Shown one piece after another: positions 1 through 8,004 of a stretch of DNA of 25,582 bases (within the stretch, counting starts at the first letter, position 1; every line of letters begins with the position of its first letter). The position numbers and the translations under genes were made by a program. Location: contig NZ_CALCZQ010000036.1 of the NCBI RefSeq assembly GCF_937903345.1, positions 1-25,582 on the forward strand. Direction: 5' to 3'. Under the pieces are notes generated by a model. That model was not told where the DNA came from. It ran no database searches and was given only the letters and a program-made list of their open reading frames with translations. The DNA is from an uncultured Emticicia sp. (GTDB taxonomy: Bacteria; Bacteroidota; Bacteroidia; Cytophagales; Spirosomataceae).

Positions 1-188
1 AAGAATTTAAGTAAATCTTTTACAATAAACCGTGCGGCCAAATTAGCACACCTCAAAATTCATATAATTTAGACAGAATAGAATATTGTATAGTTATGAA
101 AACTTTTTTTATTCGTTGTGTCACGCATTTTTAAAACAGATTCAGAGATTTAGTTTAGTATAGATTAAGTTCAAAGAAACCTACTTAA

Positions 189-377
189 TCACCCAAACAG
201 CAAATAAAGAAAATTAAAATACTTTTCATCCACTTTGGAGATCGTCGCCATTTGGCAGAAGTTGGTTGTGGAGGTGGTAACCTTTCAAATGGAAATAGTG
301 GTAAACGCGGTTGGAATGTAGTTCTATCAGTGTACTGTACCTGTAGTGGTTCTGGAAACGGAGAATCTGGTGGATAA
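189..377 (+). pseudogene. Leaderless Gly/Cys-rich peptide, probable orphan core of a GG-type precursor
   Basis: An open frame without an ATG runs from 189 to a TAA at 375-377. Its last ~38 residues are Gly/Ser/Asn-rich and hold three Cys, beginning at VGCGGGN and containing YCTCSGSG near the end. No recognisable LSxEQMKxxKGG leader precedes it. The stop is followed 11 bases later by a strong hairpin and then by a TlpA-type gene, the same order as the intact modules further right, so I infer the core half of a precursor that lost its leader. It could also be chance coding; the position relative to the hairpin and TlpA gene is the main argument. Confidence 0.4.
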
Positions 378-388
378 AATCTTTGGAA

Positions 389-427
389 TAACTAACGTCC
401 CGAAGTTTTATTTTGGGGCGTTAGTTA
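389..427 (+). terminator. Hairpin between peptide and TlpA gene
   Basis: Arms at 389-401 (TAACTAACGTCCC) and 415-427 (GGGGCGTTAGTTA) pair over 13 bases with one G-T wobble. There is no good U-tract. It occupies the spot between a precursor-like peptide and a TlpA gene where other modules in this window also carry a hairpin, so it may be a partial terminator or a 3' end stabiliser for the peptide message. Confidence 0.6.
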
Positions 428-594
428 ATTATCTTTCACTTCTTAAAGGACAATATAATTTTTGATTTAACTTTTAATGAAGGTCTCCATTTCTCAATTT
501 GAATTTAACAAACTGTTTTTACACTTCATATTTAAAGATTTAATTATTGAAATTTATAACTGCCATTTTCTACATTATTAAATTCTTTACGAAT

Positions 595-2454
595 ATGAAA
601 AGTACATTGATTTTAATTTTGAGCCTATTATCTGTCAAAGTTTTCGCTCAAACTTCTATTGTAACATTGAATACATCAAAACCAGAAACTGGTCAGCAAA
701 TAATTGTAACCTACTCTGGTAAGTTGGTAAAGGAAGGCACAAAAATGACATGTATTCTTCATTATACTCCACTGAATTACACACCAAGCAAAGGTATCAC
801 AACGTCAATTATTAATAACCAATTGGTAGGTAGTTTCACAATTCCCGATTCAGTTACATATTTTTATGTAGTAATTTCAAACAAAAAAGCGTTTGATAAT
901 AATGAAGGAAGGGGATATGGTTTTAATATTTATAAAGAAGGCAACCCTGTTAAATGGACTTTCCTTTCGGAAGGTAATTCAATTTTCCTTAATAAGTGGG
1001 CTTTTAATGGCGAAATCGATACAGAAAGAGCTCTAAAGTTAGTAGAAAAAGAATTTGATTTGAACCCTGATTTGGAGATGTCAGCACAGCACTATTATGT
1101 AAAAATGCTTTCAAGAGTAGCGAATCGTAAAAGTGAAGCCGTAAACTTAGCAAGATTGAATTATGATAAAATTTTAAAAACAGGGATTGGCGAACGATTT
1201 ACATACATTTATACTGAAATTTTGGTCAACGGTAATTACAGGAAAGGTGACTCTTTGTTAGCTTTAGTTGCAGAAAAATATCCAAGTGGCTTAACTGCTT
1301 TTGATAGAAAATTGATGTTGTTGAATGGCTACTCTACTAATAATCCAGATACAGCTGTTATCATACACAATAATATTAAAAGAGATTTTCCAAAAAGGAC
1401 ATTGAAAGGTGAAAGAATGATAACTGAGGGGATACTTGCTGCATATGCACACAAAAGAGATGATGCGAGGTTTGAAGAAACTCTAAATATGCTCTTCGAA
1501 CGAGACAAATCACAACAAGCTAAAATTATTGCAGCAACTTCGTGTAATGATATGGCAAGGAATCTATTTAATGCCAATGAGATTCAACGAGCCAAGTTTT
1601 TCGCTGAAAAATCAATTTATTTTCATAAAAACTACGATTCTTTATCAATATATCATGGAATTGCTTCCGAAACGTATGCTACTATTCTTCATAAATTAGG
1701 TGATGAAAAAGGAGCTATTTTAAACCAGAGTAAAGCTGTTTATCTCAGAAATAGCATTTTCCCTAACGTAAACCAAAAGTTGGTACAATATCTAATTGAT
1801 GATAAACAATTTGATAAAGCATTTACAGTAGCAGGGGAATTCATAATTGATAATCTATCTAACCCTCCGATTGATTCGCTTTATAAAGTAGCTTTTTTAG
1901 CTAAGGGAGGTACCGAGGGAGAATTTATAAAAATCAGTAATAATGCAAAATTAAATGCAGAGGTTCAATATATAGGTCAATTGAGACAAAAACTAATTAA
2001 TAAAAAAGCTCCTGAAATTGAATTAAGTGATTTAAATGGCAATAAGGTGAAGTTATCTAATTTTCGTGGTAAAACTGTAATATTAGACTTTTGGGCAACT
2101 TGGTGTGGCCCCTGCATTGCCTCGTTTCCTGCTATGAAAGAAGTAATGAACGAACTGAAAGATAATTCTGTAAAGTTTTTATTTATTGACACAATGGAAG
2201 TAGAAAATTTAGAGAATAAGAATGATAAGATTAAAAAAATACTTGATAACAGAAAAGTAAGTAGTTTTCAGGTACTAATTGACGAAGTAATTGACAACAA
2301 TTATCAAGCCACCACTGCTTACAATGTTTCGTCAATTCCAGCTAAATTTGTAATTGACAAAAGCGGAAGAATTCGTTATCAAAGCACTGGTTTTGGTAGT
2401 GATGAAAATTTAATAAAAGAACTTAAAGCCATTGTAAAAATAATTAGTGATTGA
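595..2454 (+). CDS. Secreted TlpA-like thioredoxin-domain protein with long N-terminal helical region
   Basis: A 619-residue protein read from the ATG at 595; an in-frame TTG at 547 would add 16 residues ahead of a clean signal peptide (MKSTLILILSLLSVKVFAQ), so the ATG is preferred. After a beta-type N-terminal region (~20-130) comes a long, probably TPR-like helical stretch (~140-440). The C-terminus is an AhpC/TSA-TlpA domain (~480-619) with FWATWCGPC; the redox pair is C504/C507, and a cis-Pro-like SSIPAKFVID follows. The family performs thiol-disulfide exchange in the periplasm or at the cell surface. It is the largest TlpA in the array and sits after an orphan core and hairpin. The substrate is unknown; a linked Cys-rich peptide is my inference. 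Confidence 0.88.
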   Translation: MKSTLILILSLLSVKVFAQTSIVTLNTSKPETGQQIIVTYSGKLVKEGTKMTCILHYTPLNYTPSKGITTSIINNQLVGSFTIPDSVTYFYVVISNKKAFDNNEGRGYGFNIYKEGNPVKWTFLSEGNSIFLNKWAFNGEIDTERALKLVEKEFDLNPDLEMSAQHYYVKMLSRVANRKSEAVNLARLNYDKILKTGIGERFTYIYTEILVNGNYRKGDSLLALVAEKYPSGLTAFDRKLMLLNGYSTNNPDTAVIIHNNIKRDFPKRTLKGERMITEGILAAYAHKRDDARFEETLNMLFERDKSQQAKIIAATSCNDMARNLFNANEIQRAKFFAEKSIYFHKNYDSLSIYHGIASETYATILHKLGDEKGAILNQSKAVYLRNSIFPNVNQKLVQYLIDDKQFDKAFTVAGEFIIDNLSNPPIDSLYKVAFLAKGGTEGEFIKISNNAKLNAEVQYIGQLRQKLINKKAPEIELSDLNGNKVKLSNFRGKTVILDFWATWCGPCIASFPAMKEVMNELKDNSVKFLFIDTMEVENLENKNDKIKKILDNRKVSSFQVLIDEVIDNNYQATTAYNVSSIPAKFVIDKSGRIRYQSTGFGSDENLIKELKAIVKIISD

Positions 2455-2486
2455 TACTTTCGTCGAACATAAAAATCTAATAAATA

Positions 2487-2662
2487 ATGCCCTTCACTCA
2501 CTACCAACAACATGATGCTATGGACAGGAACGCTTGCCCCCTACCTATTCCAATAATTCCATTGCGGATGGTGGCAAAGAACTATTGGCGGCATTTTCTA
2601 TACAAAAATTACGCGAGGCAGCTCAAATTGATAAAGAAGGTTTAAACAAAAATCAGCTGTGA
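2487..2662 (+). pseudogene. C39-peptidase ABC exporter 5' fragment, copy A
   Basis: ATG at 2487 starts MPFTHYQQHDAMD, the beginning of the C39 peptidase domain of bacteriocin-processing ABC exporters. The catalytic-Cys segment expected as DCGPTCLRMVAK is replaced by a degenerate stretch with a small insertion, then LRMVAK resumes. A frame change follows, and the reading FSIQKLREAAQI is recovered in another frame before a TGA at 2660-2662. No ATPase or membrane part follows. It is one of four fragments ending at the same codon and fused to the same downstream flank. It is non-functional as a peptidase. Confidence 0.72.
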
Positions 2663-2755
2663 AGTTTTAAAATAAATCTTGTCATGACAATCATCTATTA
2701 AAAGTAGATTTTATATGTTTATTTGGCAAAGTCTTAAGCCATAACTGTATAATAA
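2663..2755 (+). repeat. Conserved module flank, copy A (short form)
   Basis: About 90 bases after the C39 fragment match the flanks at 4209, 7695 and 14939, including TTGTCATGACAA and GTTTATTTGGCAAAG. Similarity is lost after about 2755, and no GG-leader peptide follows here. The next gene is the isomerase at 2849. So the flank is present but its precursor has been lost or replaced. Confidence 0.65.
2679..2690 (+). promoter_or_regulatory. Palindrome TTGTCATGACAA, copy A
   Basis: A perfect 12-base palindrome ~17 bases after the C39 fragment, conserved in position in four flanks (4225, 7711, 14955). Operator function is inferred only from conservation and symmetry. Confidence 0.35.
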
Positions 2756-2848
2756 AGCATAAGTAAAAAACTATATAAGGATTTTTGAGAAAATCATAGG
2801 TGCCTTATTCAATAATAATTTAACCAGTTCATTCCAAATATCTCAAAA

Positions 2849-3274
2849 ATGAAAACCCTTATTCAGGTGAAAATATATAGTTTAGAAAAAAAATTATTTT
2901 TTGCAATTTTAATGGTGTTGGCTCAAAATGTATATTCTCAAAAATTTAAAACAAACAATATTGCTAGATATGATTCAGCAAGTGCTATTATTGAAATTAA
3001 CAAATTATATAAAATGCTCCTAACTAGCGATAATTTGGGAGAAATTGCAACGAAATATACACAAGACCCAGGCTCATTTAAGAATAACGGAATTATTCAA
3101 AAACTCTCTTTTGATATGTTCGATGAGGGGTTTCAATATCACATAAAAAATTTAAAGATTGGAGAAATATCTAAGCCATTTGAAACTATTTTTGGGTGGC
3201 ATATTGCTAAAGTTTTAGAAATTGACAGTGAAAAAAAATACCTTATTCAACATGTTCTAATTATGTATATGTAA
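2849..3274 (+). CDS. Secreted parvulin-type (PpiC/SurA-like) peptidyl-prolyl isomerase, one domain, probably truncated
   Basis: A 141-residue protein with an N-terminal hydrophobic segment ending in NVYSQ, a likely signal peptide, followed by a parvulin/rotamase domain (~45-130). Family features visible are EIATKYTQDPGSFKNNG, LKIGEISKPFETIFGWHI and a closing AKVLEI. Periplasmic parvulins catalyse proline cis-trans isomerisation and chaperone secreted proteins. The tail YLIQHVLIM looks like the start of a second parvulin repeat (typically rHILI), cut off after three more residues, so the gene may have lost a second domain. It precedes a TlpA gene by 18 bases and is likely co-transcribed with it. 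A folding role for the exported peptides or TlpA proteins is inference. Confidence 0.8.
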   Translation: MKTLIQVKIYSLEKKLFFAILMVLAQNVYSQKFKTNNIARYDSASAIIEINKLYKMLLTSDNLGEIATKYTQDPGSFKNNGIIQKLSFDMFDEGFQYHIKNLKIGEISKPFETIFGWHIAKVLEIDSEKKYLIQHVLIMYM

Positions 3275-3292
3275 TAAAAATAAAACATCAAC

Positions 3293-3847
3293 ATGTCATT
3301 AGCGAAAACTCATATCATTGCTTCTATATTGTTCTTCTCTATTTATTCATTTACTAGGGAGGGTAAAAAAGATATTAAAATAGATACTTCGGATAAAAAA
3401 AAAGAATTGAAGCAAGATTCTTTAACTAATAAAAATTTGTATTCAATTCTCAATTTGCAAGAAAAGCAAATAGACTCTTTAAAAGGCAAAACACAGTTCT
3501 TTTATGTAGATTTTTGGGCAAGTTGGTGTACTGCATGTATCGGGCATTTTAGGTTTTCAAAAAGAATACAAGAGGATTATAAGTCTGCACCAATAGCTTT
3601 TATATTTGTTTCAATTGATGAAGATGAGATATTTTGGAAAAGTGCTAAAGAAAAATACAAAATCTCAGCATTAAATAGTTATAGAATATCTAACTATCAA
3701 GAAAATTCATTTATAAAAGTTTATAATATTTTTTCTTTACCTCGTTATATGATTTTTGATAATAGAGGTAATATTATTAATTCACAAGCTCCAAATCCAT
3801 CAAATCCAGAAATTCGAGAAATTTTCGAGAAGTTATTAAATAAATAA
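3293..3847 (+). CDS. Short TlpA-like thioredoxin-domain protein (CTAC)
   Basis: 184 residues. A hydrophobic N-terminus (~8-20) acts as a signal or anchor, a Lys/Asp-rich linker follows, then a thioredoxin domain (~55-184) with FWASWCTACI; the redox pair is C79/C82. The C-terminal part (SLPRYMIFDNRG, then a Pro/Asn-rich segment and EIFEKLLNK) closely resembles the ends of the 461- and 457-residue TlpA proteins at 15558 and 17421, so it looks like a shortened paralogue that lost their N-terminal domain. CTAC differs from the usual CGPC and should shift redox properties. It lies directly after the isomerase gene. Confidence 0.85.
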   Translation: MSLAKTHIIASILFFSIYSFTREGKKDIKIDTSDKKKELKQDSLTNKNLYSILNLQEKQIDSLKGKTQFFYVDFWASWCTACIGHFRFSKRIQEDYKSAPIAFIFVSIDEDEIFWKSAKEKYKISALNSYRISNYQENSFIKVYNIFSLPRYMIFDNRGNIINSQAPNPSNPEIREIFEKLLNK

Positions 3848-3876
3848 CAGCTTAGAGAACTTGCCAATTTATATAC

Positions 3877-4029
3877 TGTACCCCAATTTTAGGATACTAT
3901 TTATAAGTGAAAACTTATTTCATTAATCTTAAAACAATACAAAAATGGGGAAGAAAACAAGTAGAAATTGGGATGATAATTTCAAAACTAAAGTATTCAT
4001 TGAAGCATTAAAAGACAATAACTAATTGA
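3877..4029 (+). mobile_element. IS3-family insertion sequence remnant (left end and start of orfA)
   Basis: TGTACCCCAATTTTAGGAT at 3877 resembles an IS3-type terminal repeat. It is followed at 3945-4025 by a 26-codon frame beginning MGKKTSRNWDDNFKTKV and ending EALKDNN, the usual N-terminus of IS3 OrfA, then a stop. The rest of the transposase is absent and the sequence passes into C39 fragment copy B. Only the left end remains, so the element is dead. It may mark a rearrangement point in the array. The right limit is approximate. Confidence 0.6.
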
Positions 4030-4033
4030 TACT

Positions 4034-4208
4034 ATGCCTAAATTGAACATTACAAAACATAAAGGAGTGCCTACTCGGTGCGGACTCGCCTCCCTACACC
4101 AATTCCATTGCGGATGGTAGCAAAGTACTATGAGCGGTATTTTCTATACAAAAATTACGCGAGGCAAAACAAATTTGTAAAGAAGTCTTCAACAAAAATC
4201 ATCTGTGA
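4034..4208 (+). pseudogene. C39-peptidase ABC exporter 5' fragment, copy B (very degenerate)
   Basis: Recognised mainly from its right half: the nucleotides for RMVAK, a stop-bearing YYERY, FSIQKLREA and the shared end at TGA 4206-4208 align with copies A, C and D. The left half is scrambled and may be disturbed by the IS remnant just before it. It shares with copies A and C an insertion around CAATTCCATTGCGG that copy D lacks. No active-site Cys motif remains. Confidence 0.6.
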
Positions 4209-4224
4209 AGTTTTAAAATATATC

Positions 4225-4236
4225 TTGTCATGACAA
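4225..4236 (+). promoter_or_regulatory. Palindrome TTGTCATGACAA, copy B
   Basis: A perfect palindrome at the same place in the flank as in copies A and C. Possible operator or RNA element. Confidence 0.35.
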
Positions 4237-4426
4237 TTATCCATTAAAAGTGGATTTTATATGTTTATTTGGCAAAGACTTACCCCACCACTTGGTTTTT
4301 ACTCTCAAAAACTATTTTAGTATCGGTAAATACCACATTCGTATAATTTTATTGCTTCTCTGATATTCTTTTTTAAACTTTATGTTGTCAAATTTTATGT
4401 CTTTTGCACTATACGTTTCATATGAC

Positions 4427-4458
4427 TTGGTAGGTTATATCTAATCATGATAATTTTG
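4427..4458 (+). promoter_or_regulatory. Possible Bacteroidota-type promoter for the 4539 peptide
   Basis: TTG at 4427-4429 and TAATTTTG at 4451-4458, a match to the Bacteroidota -7 consensus TAnnTTTG, are separated by 21 bases and lie ~80 bases before the peptide start. The same elements are not obvious in the other flanks, so the call is weak. Confidence 0.3.
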
Positions 4459-4495
4459 TCAATCATAAAGATTTAGAAAATATTTGGCAACAATG

Positions 4496-4509
4496 GATTT
4501 TGCAAAATC
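4496..4509 (+). promoter_or_regulatory. Palindrome GATTTTGCAAAATC before leader, copy B
   Basis: A perfect 14-base palindrome 29 bases before the peptide ATG. Copy D has the symmetrically shortened GATTTGCAAATC and copy C has one mismatch, which suggests the symmetry matters. Confidence 0.35.
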
Positions 4510-4538
4510 AGACAAATAAGTTTTAGACTTTAAATTTT

Positions 4539-4673
4539 ATGAAAATGAAAAAAATGATTGAAAAATTCACGATTGTTAAGTTATCGACTAAACAAATGAG
4601 GAAGGTAAAAGGCGTGGCCGGATGTGCACATTATGATGACTTTCAACCATTTATACAAGGCGGAGGCACTTAA
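4539..4673 (+). CDS. GG-leader-type precursor peptide, very short
   Basis: A 44-residue peptide (42 if started at the ATG at 4545, which aligns better with the other leaders). The leader ends LSTKQMRKVKGVAG, matching the LSxEQMKSxKGG leaders at 8005 and 15250 except that GG is replaced by GV, with AG two residues later. The core is short, with one Cys (AGCAHYDDFQPF), and ends in a Gly run. It follows a full conserved flank and precedes the plug-domain protein at 4774, the only module without a TlpA partner. The altered cleavage motif and single Cys could mean decay or a different product class. Confidence 0.65.
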   Translation: MKMKKMIEKFTIVKLSTKQMRKVKGVAGCAHYDDFQPFIQGGGT

Positions 4674-4684
4674 GTTAACTGTAA

Positions 4685-4703
4685 TTCTATCTGATGAATA
4701 GAA
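4685..4703 (+). terminator. Weak hairpin after the 4539 peptide
   Basis: TTCTAT (4685-4690) and ATAGAA (4698-4703) pair around a 7-base loop. It stands in the same place as the stronger peptide-TlpA hairpins of other modules. Confidence 0.3.
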
Positions 4704-4773
4704 AGAAAGCCCTAAGTTTTTTTAAATACTAGAGAATGATAATCATAGTTTTGTATCTCAAAACGAATATTCT

Positions 4774-7482
4774 ATGAAATTATATATATATCTAATTATC
4801 TTATTTGTTGGCATTTTTGATACTATAAATGCTCAAAACATCCTCCAGATTAAAGGAAAAGTGCAAGATAAAAAAACTGGTGAGGCTTTGTCCTTTGCAA
4901 ATATATATATCAGTAACACTACAATTGGCACACAAACTAACGAAAATGGAGAGTTTGTATTGAAAGTCCCGTCTCTGCCAAATCTTAAACTGATAGTAAG
5001 TTATGTGGGTTATCAGTCGCTTGAAAAGGTGATTGAGAATGGTTATAACCTCATTGAATTGGTTTCGGATGATAAACTTTTGAATGAAATTAAGGTTTCC
5101 TCTCGAAAGGATGATAAATGGGATAATCTATATAAAGATTTTGAAAAAGTATTTTTAGGAAATTCAGAAGCCGCCAAAATGTGTAAGATTCTCCGTCCGT
5201 GGGAAGTTGACCTAGAAAAGTCTAATCAAAAACTTACTGCTAATGCTGCTTTACCTATCGAAATTGAAAACCGTTATTTAGGGTATAAAGTTTTTTGGTA
5301 TTTGAATACCTTTGAAAGCTCACCTATGTCATTCTCTATGCTTGGCAATTCTCGTTTTGAATTACTTTCACCCAAAGACGATAAAGAAGCACTTCGATGG
5401 AAACAAAATCGTGAAGAGGCGTATAAAGGTAGTTTAACACATTTTTTAGCTTCACTTTATCGTGGTACATCAAAAGCTGAAGGATTTCGCATTTTTGAAG
5501 AGACTCCTCTCTTCAAAGGCAAAAATCGGCAAGCTAATTTTGGTGTTGAACTCTCAGTTAAAAAAAGTGTGCGAGAAATAAGCCTTGATAGCATTGTCAA
5601 ATGCCAAAATAAGCTTTGTTATCTTAATCTTCAAAATCAAATTGAAGTACATTTTACTGAAAAAATCGAAAATCAGCCACTTTATAATGATATTCCTTAT
5701 CCAGTTTCATGGCTCGAAGGCAAAGAGAAAATACTGGCGTTTAATACTTTTGGAATATTAGAAAAACCATCAAATATAGAGATGTCTGGCTCAATGAGTG
5801 CTACTCGAATAGGTGAGTTACTACCAATTGATTATCAACTTATTACAGAACAAAAACCAATAATTCAGCAAAAATTATGGCAAGAAAAAGTATGGGTGCA
5901 AACTCAAAAAGCATACTATCATCCACAAGAACGTATATGGATGAAAGCCTCAATGATATATGAAAACCCACTGTACCAAGATTCGTTGAGTAAAGTTATA
6001 TATGTAGATTTGATTAGTCCCAAAAACAAAATTCTGATGAGCCAAATTTGGGCTGTTTACAATGGAGAAGCCAATGGCGATATGCTCCTATCCGATTCGC
6101 TTGAAACGGGTATTTATTACTTACGAGCCTATACGCAATGGATGCGAAATTTTGGAGATAGCACCTTTTTCTACAAAAAACTACCTATTTTAAGCAAACA
6201 TGAAAGGGTTTTGTTTAAAAAATCTGAAAATCTTTCAGACGAACAACTTACTATAAAACTCAATAAAGAACAGGTTGTAGTTGGTGATAGCATTGAATTA
6301 ACTATCAATGGTTTACCTTTCCAAAGTTATTCGATAGCAGTTTTACATGAAAAATCAACAGGAATAATTGATGTTCCTTTAAATACGTTCAATGAGAAAA
6401 GTATTTTCAAGGCTACTTTTCCCGCAGAAAAATCACTTTTGGTTCAAGGTACTACAAAAGATAAAAATAATAAATTATGTTTTTCAAAATTGTCTGTGGT
6501 TAATGTAAAAAATAAGAATTTATCTATACTCGAAACTGATACAAATGGCAAATTTTCTATCGAAAATCAATGGGCGGAAGATTCTCTGAAATTGCTTATA
6601 AAAGCTACTGATACCAAAGGAAGAAAATTAAGAACAATTAATATTATTGAAAGAAATATTCCTCCAATTAAAATACCAATTTTACCCGAAATTACTATTT
6701 TAAATAATTTCGAAAATGTTTTTGTTGACAATGAGTATCAAAAAATTGACAACTCAATTATGCTAAATACCGTTTCGGTAAAAGCGAGAAAAGAGGAAAT
6801 TGAAAGATGGGATAGGTCATATAAAATCTATGGGAAAGCTGATTATGTTGTAAATGCAACGGAGATTCAAGATAAAGTTTCGGACGAGAACCTTATAACG
6901 TTCTTGCAAGGGAGAGTGCCAGGTGTAAAAATAGATGTTCGTCTTGATGAAAAATTACTCGGAAAAAGACACTATCGAGTTCGTATTCGTGGAAGAGCAG
7001 GTTTTACAGAGTCTCCAACAGAAACAGGAGTTTCTACTACTTATGAACCCCTTATTTTGATTGATGGAATTCCTTTTCCTGACATTGAACAATTGGAAAC
7101 AATGAGTGTTTCTCAGATTGACCGCATCGAAGTGATTAATCGTATTGAACCAATTTTTGGAGCAAGAGGCTCAAATGGAATCATTGCTATTTACACAAAA
7201 AGTTTAGCAAAAAATGCATCAATTTCATTTGATACCAGTTCTTACCCTAATTTTCAGCAAGTAAGCATCCCTGCTTTTTCCATACCCAACATTTTTATAC
7301 AAAACCCTACACATCAATCGACCATTTATTGGGATCCATCAATTTTTACTGATGAAACTGGTAAAAAAACACTAAAGTTCAATGTTGGCAATTTTATTGG
7401 AAATCGAATTATTCAAATTATTGGCATTGATGTGAAAGGTAAAATAAGGATTGCACAAGCAAAATTTAGTGTTGTAGAATAA
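4774..7482 (+). CDS. Carboxypeptidase-regulatory / MG2-like / TonB-plug domain protein
   Basis: 902 residues. A signal peptide (~1-20, ending NAQN) is followed by a CarboxypepD_reg-like beta-sandwich (~24-105: IKGKVQDKKTGEALSFANIY, VSYVGYQSL). A central region (~370-470) resembles macroglobulin MG2 domains (KAYYHPQERIWMKASM, LETGIYYLRAYTQW). A SusC-type TonB plug domain (~695-805) follows, with FLQGRVPGV, LILIDGIPFPDIEQLE, IDRIEVINR and GARGSNGIIAIYTK. No beta-barrel follows, so it is not a complete TonB-dependent receptor. Such barrel-less plug proteins are common in Bacteroidota with unknown roles in outer-membrane trafficking. It takes the TlpA position after a precursor and hairpin, so it may act on or receive that peptide (inference). 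Confidence 0.85.
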   Translation: MKLYIYLIILFVGIFDTINAQNILQIKGKVQDKKTGEALSFANIYISNTTIGTQTNENGEFVLKVPSLPNLKLIVSYVGYQSLEKVIENGYNLIELVSDDKLLNEIKVSSRKDDKWDNLYKDFEKVFLGNSEAAKMCKILRPWEVDLEKSNQKLTANAALPIEIENRYLGYKVFWYLNTFESSPMSFSMLGNSRFELLSPKDDKEALRWKQNREEAYKGSLTHFLASLYRGTSKAEGFRIFEETPLFKGKNRQANFGVELSVKKSVREISLDSIVKCQNKLCYLNLQNQIEVHFTEKIENQPLYNDIPYPVSWLEGKEKILAFNTFGILEKPSNIEMSGSMSATRIGELLPIDYQLITEQKPIIQQKLWQEKVWVQTQKAYYHPQERIWMKASMIYENPLYQDSLSKVIYVDLISPKNKILMSQIWAVYNGEANGDMLLSDSLETGIYYLRAYTQWMRNFGDSTFFYKKLPILSKHERVLFKKSENLSDEQLTIKLNKEQVVVGDSIELTINGLPFQSYSIAVLHEKSTGIIDVPLNTFNEKSIFKATFPAEKSLLVQGTTKDKNNKLCFSKLSVVNVKNKNLSILETDTNGKFSIENQWAEDSLKLLIKATDTKGRKLRTINIIERNIPPIKIPILPEITILNNFENVFVDNEYQKIDNSIMLNTVSVKARKEEIERWDRSYKIYGKADYVVNATEIQDKVSDENLITFLQGRVPGVKIDVRLDEKLLGKRHYRVRIRGRAGFTESPTETGVSTTYEPLILIDGIPFPDIEQLETMSVSQIDRIEVINRIEPIFGARGSNGIIAIYTKSLAKNASISFDTSSYPNFQQVSIPAFSIPNIFIQNPTHQSTIYWDPSIFTDETGKKTLKFNVGNFIGNRIIQIIGIDVKGKIRIAQAKFSVVE

Positions 7483-7503
7483 ATAGAACAATAACAAATA
7501 AAA

Positions 7504-7694
7504 ATACCTTTCATTCACTACCAACATCATGGGTAAATGGACAGGAACCAACGCCTGCATGGTGCTAACTCACCTCCCCTACGCAAATTCCAATGGGGAT
7601 GGTAGCAAAGCACTTTGGAAGGTCGTTTTCTATACAAAAGCTACGTGAGACAACCCAAATTGGTAAAGAAGGCTTAAACAAAAATCAGCTATGA
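7504..7694 (+). pseudogene. C39-peptidase ABC exporter 5' fragment, copy C
   Basis: The start codon has become ATA. The reading continues PFIHYQHHG, a stop, then a degenerate insertion-bearing stretch in place of DCGPTCL, and recovers as FSIQKLRETTQIGKEGLN to a TGA at 7692-7694. The junction with the following flank is identical to copies A, B and D. It lies ~20 bases after the plug-protein stop and cannot be active. Confidence 0.72.
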
Positions 7695-7710
7695 AATTTT
7701 TAAATATATC

Positions 7711-7722
7711 TTGTCATGACAA
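7711..7722 (+). promoter_or_regulatory. Palindrome TTGTCATGACAA, copy C
   Basis: A perfect 12-base palindrome at the conserved flank position. Confidence 0.35.
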
Positions 7723-7955
7723 TCATCCATTAAAGTAGATTTTTTTGTTTATTTGGCAAAGCCTTAACCCACAACCCGGTTATTACTCTCAATAACCATT
7801 TTAGTATCGGTATATACCACATTTATATAATTTTATTGCTACTCTGATATTTTTATTAAAACTTTAAGACATTAAACTTTTAAGTCATTTGAAAGATTGT
7901 GCACTTCAAATTTTTTAGTTGTTTAAAATGGTTTGAAAAATATTTACCAACAATG

Positions 7956-7969
7956 GATTATGCAAAATC
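7956..7969 (+). promoter_or_regulatory. Imperfect palindrome GATTATGCAAAATC, copy C
   Basis: Aligns with the perfect palindromes at 4496 and 15201, with one pair broken. It lies 35 bases before the precursor ATG. Confidence 0.28.
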
Positions 7970-8004
7970 AGATAAATAAATTCTTAACTTTAAAATTTAA
8001 AAAA

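Larger units (their letters stand above)
4209..4538 (+). repeat. Conserved module flank, copy B
   Basis: About 330 bases with no convincing gene, similar along most of its length to 7695-8004 and 14939-15249. Shared blocks include TTGTCATGACAA, GTTTATTTGGCAAAG, TTTTAGTATCGGTA, ATAATTTTATTGCT and a palindrome before the leader. A frame of ~48 codons in the first half (containing FSIGKYHI, ending at a TGA) is shared with copy D but frameshifted in C, so coding is doubtful. Confidence 0.75.
7695..8004 (+). repeat. Conserved module flank, copy C
   Basis: About 310 bases without a gene. The sequence is close to 14939-15249 throughout, with blocks CAAAGCCTTAACCCACAACC, TTTTAGTATCGGTA, TCATTTGAAAGATTGTGCA and TTTTTTAGTTGTTTAAAA. 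It ends in the A-rich lead-in to the precursor ATG. Confidence 0.78.

Noticed and set aside
547..594. Upstream TTG start for the first TlpA gene
   Set aside because: It would place 16 residues ahead of a complete signal peptide; the ATG at 595 is a better start.
2695..2711. Small stem in the flank (ATCTA/TAGAT in copy A, ATCCA/TGGAT in copy B) with apparent compensatory change
   Set aside because: Copies C and D break the pairing, so the covariation does not hold.
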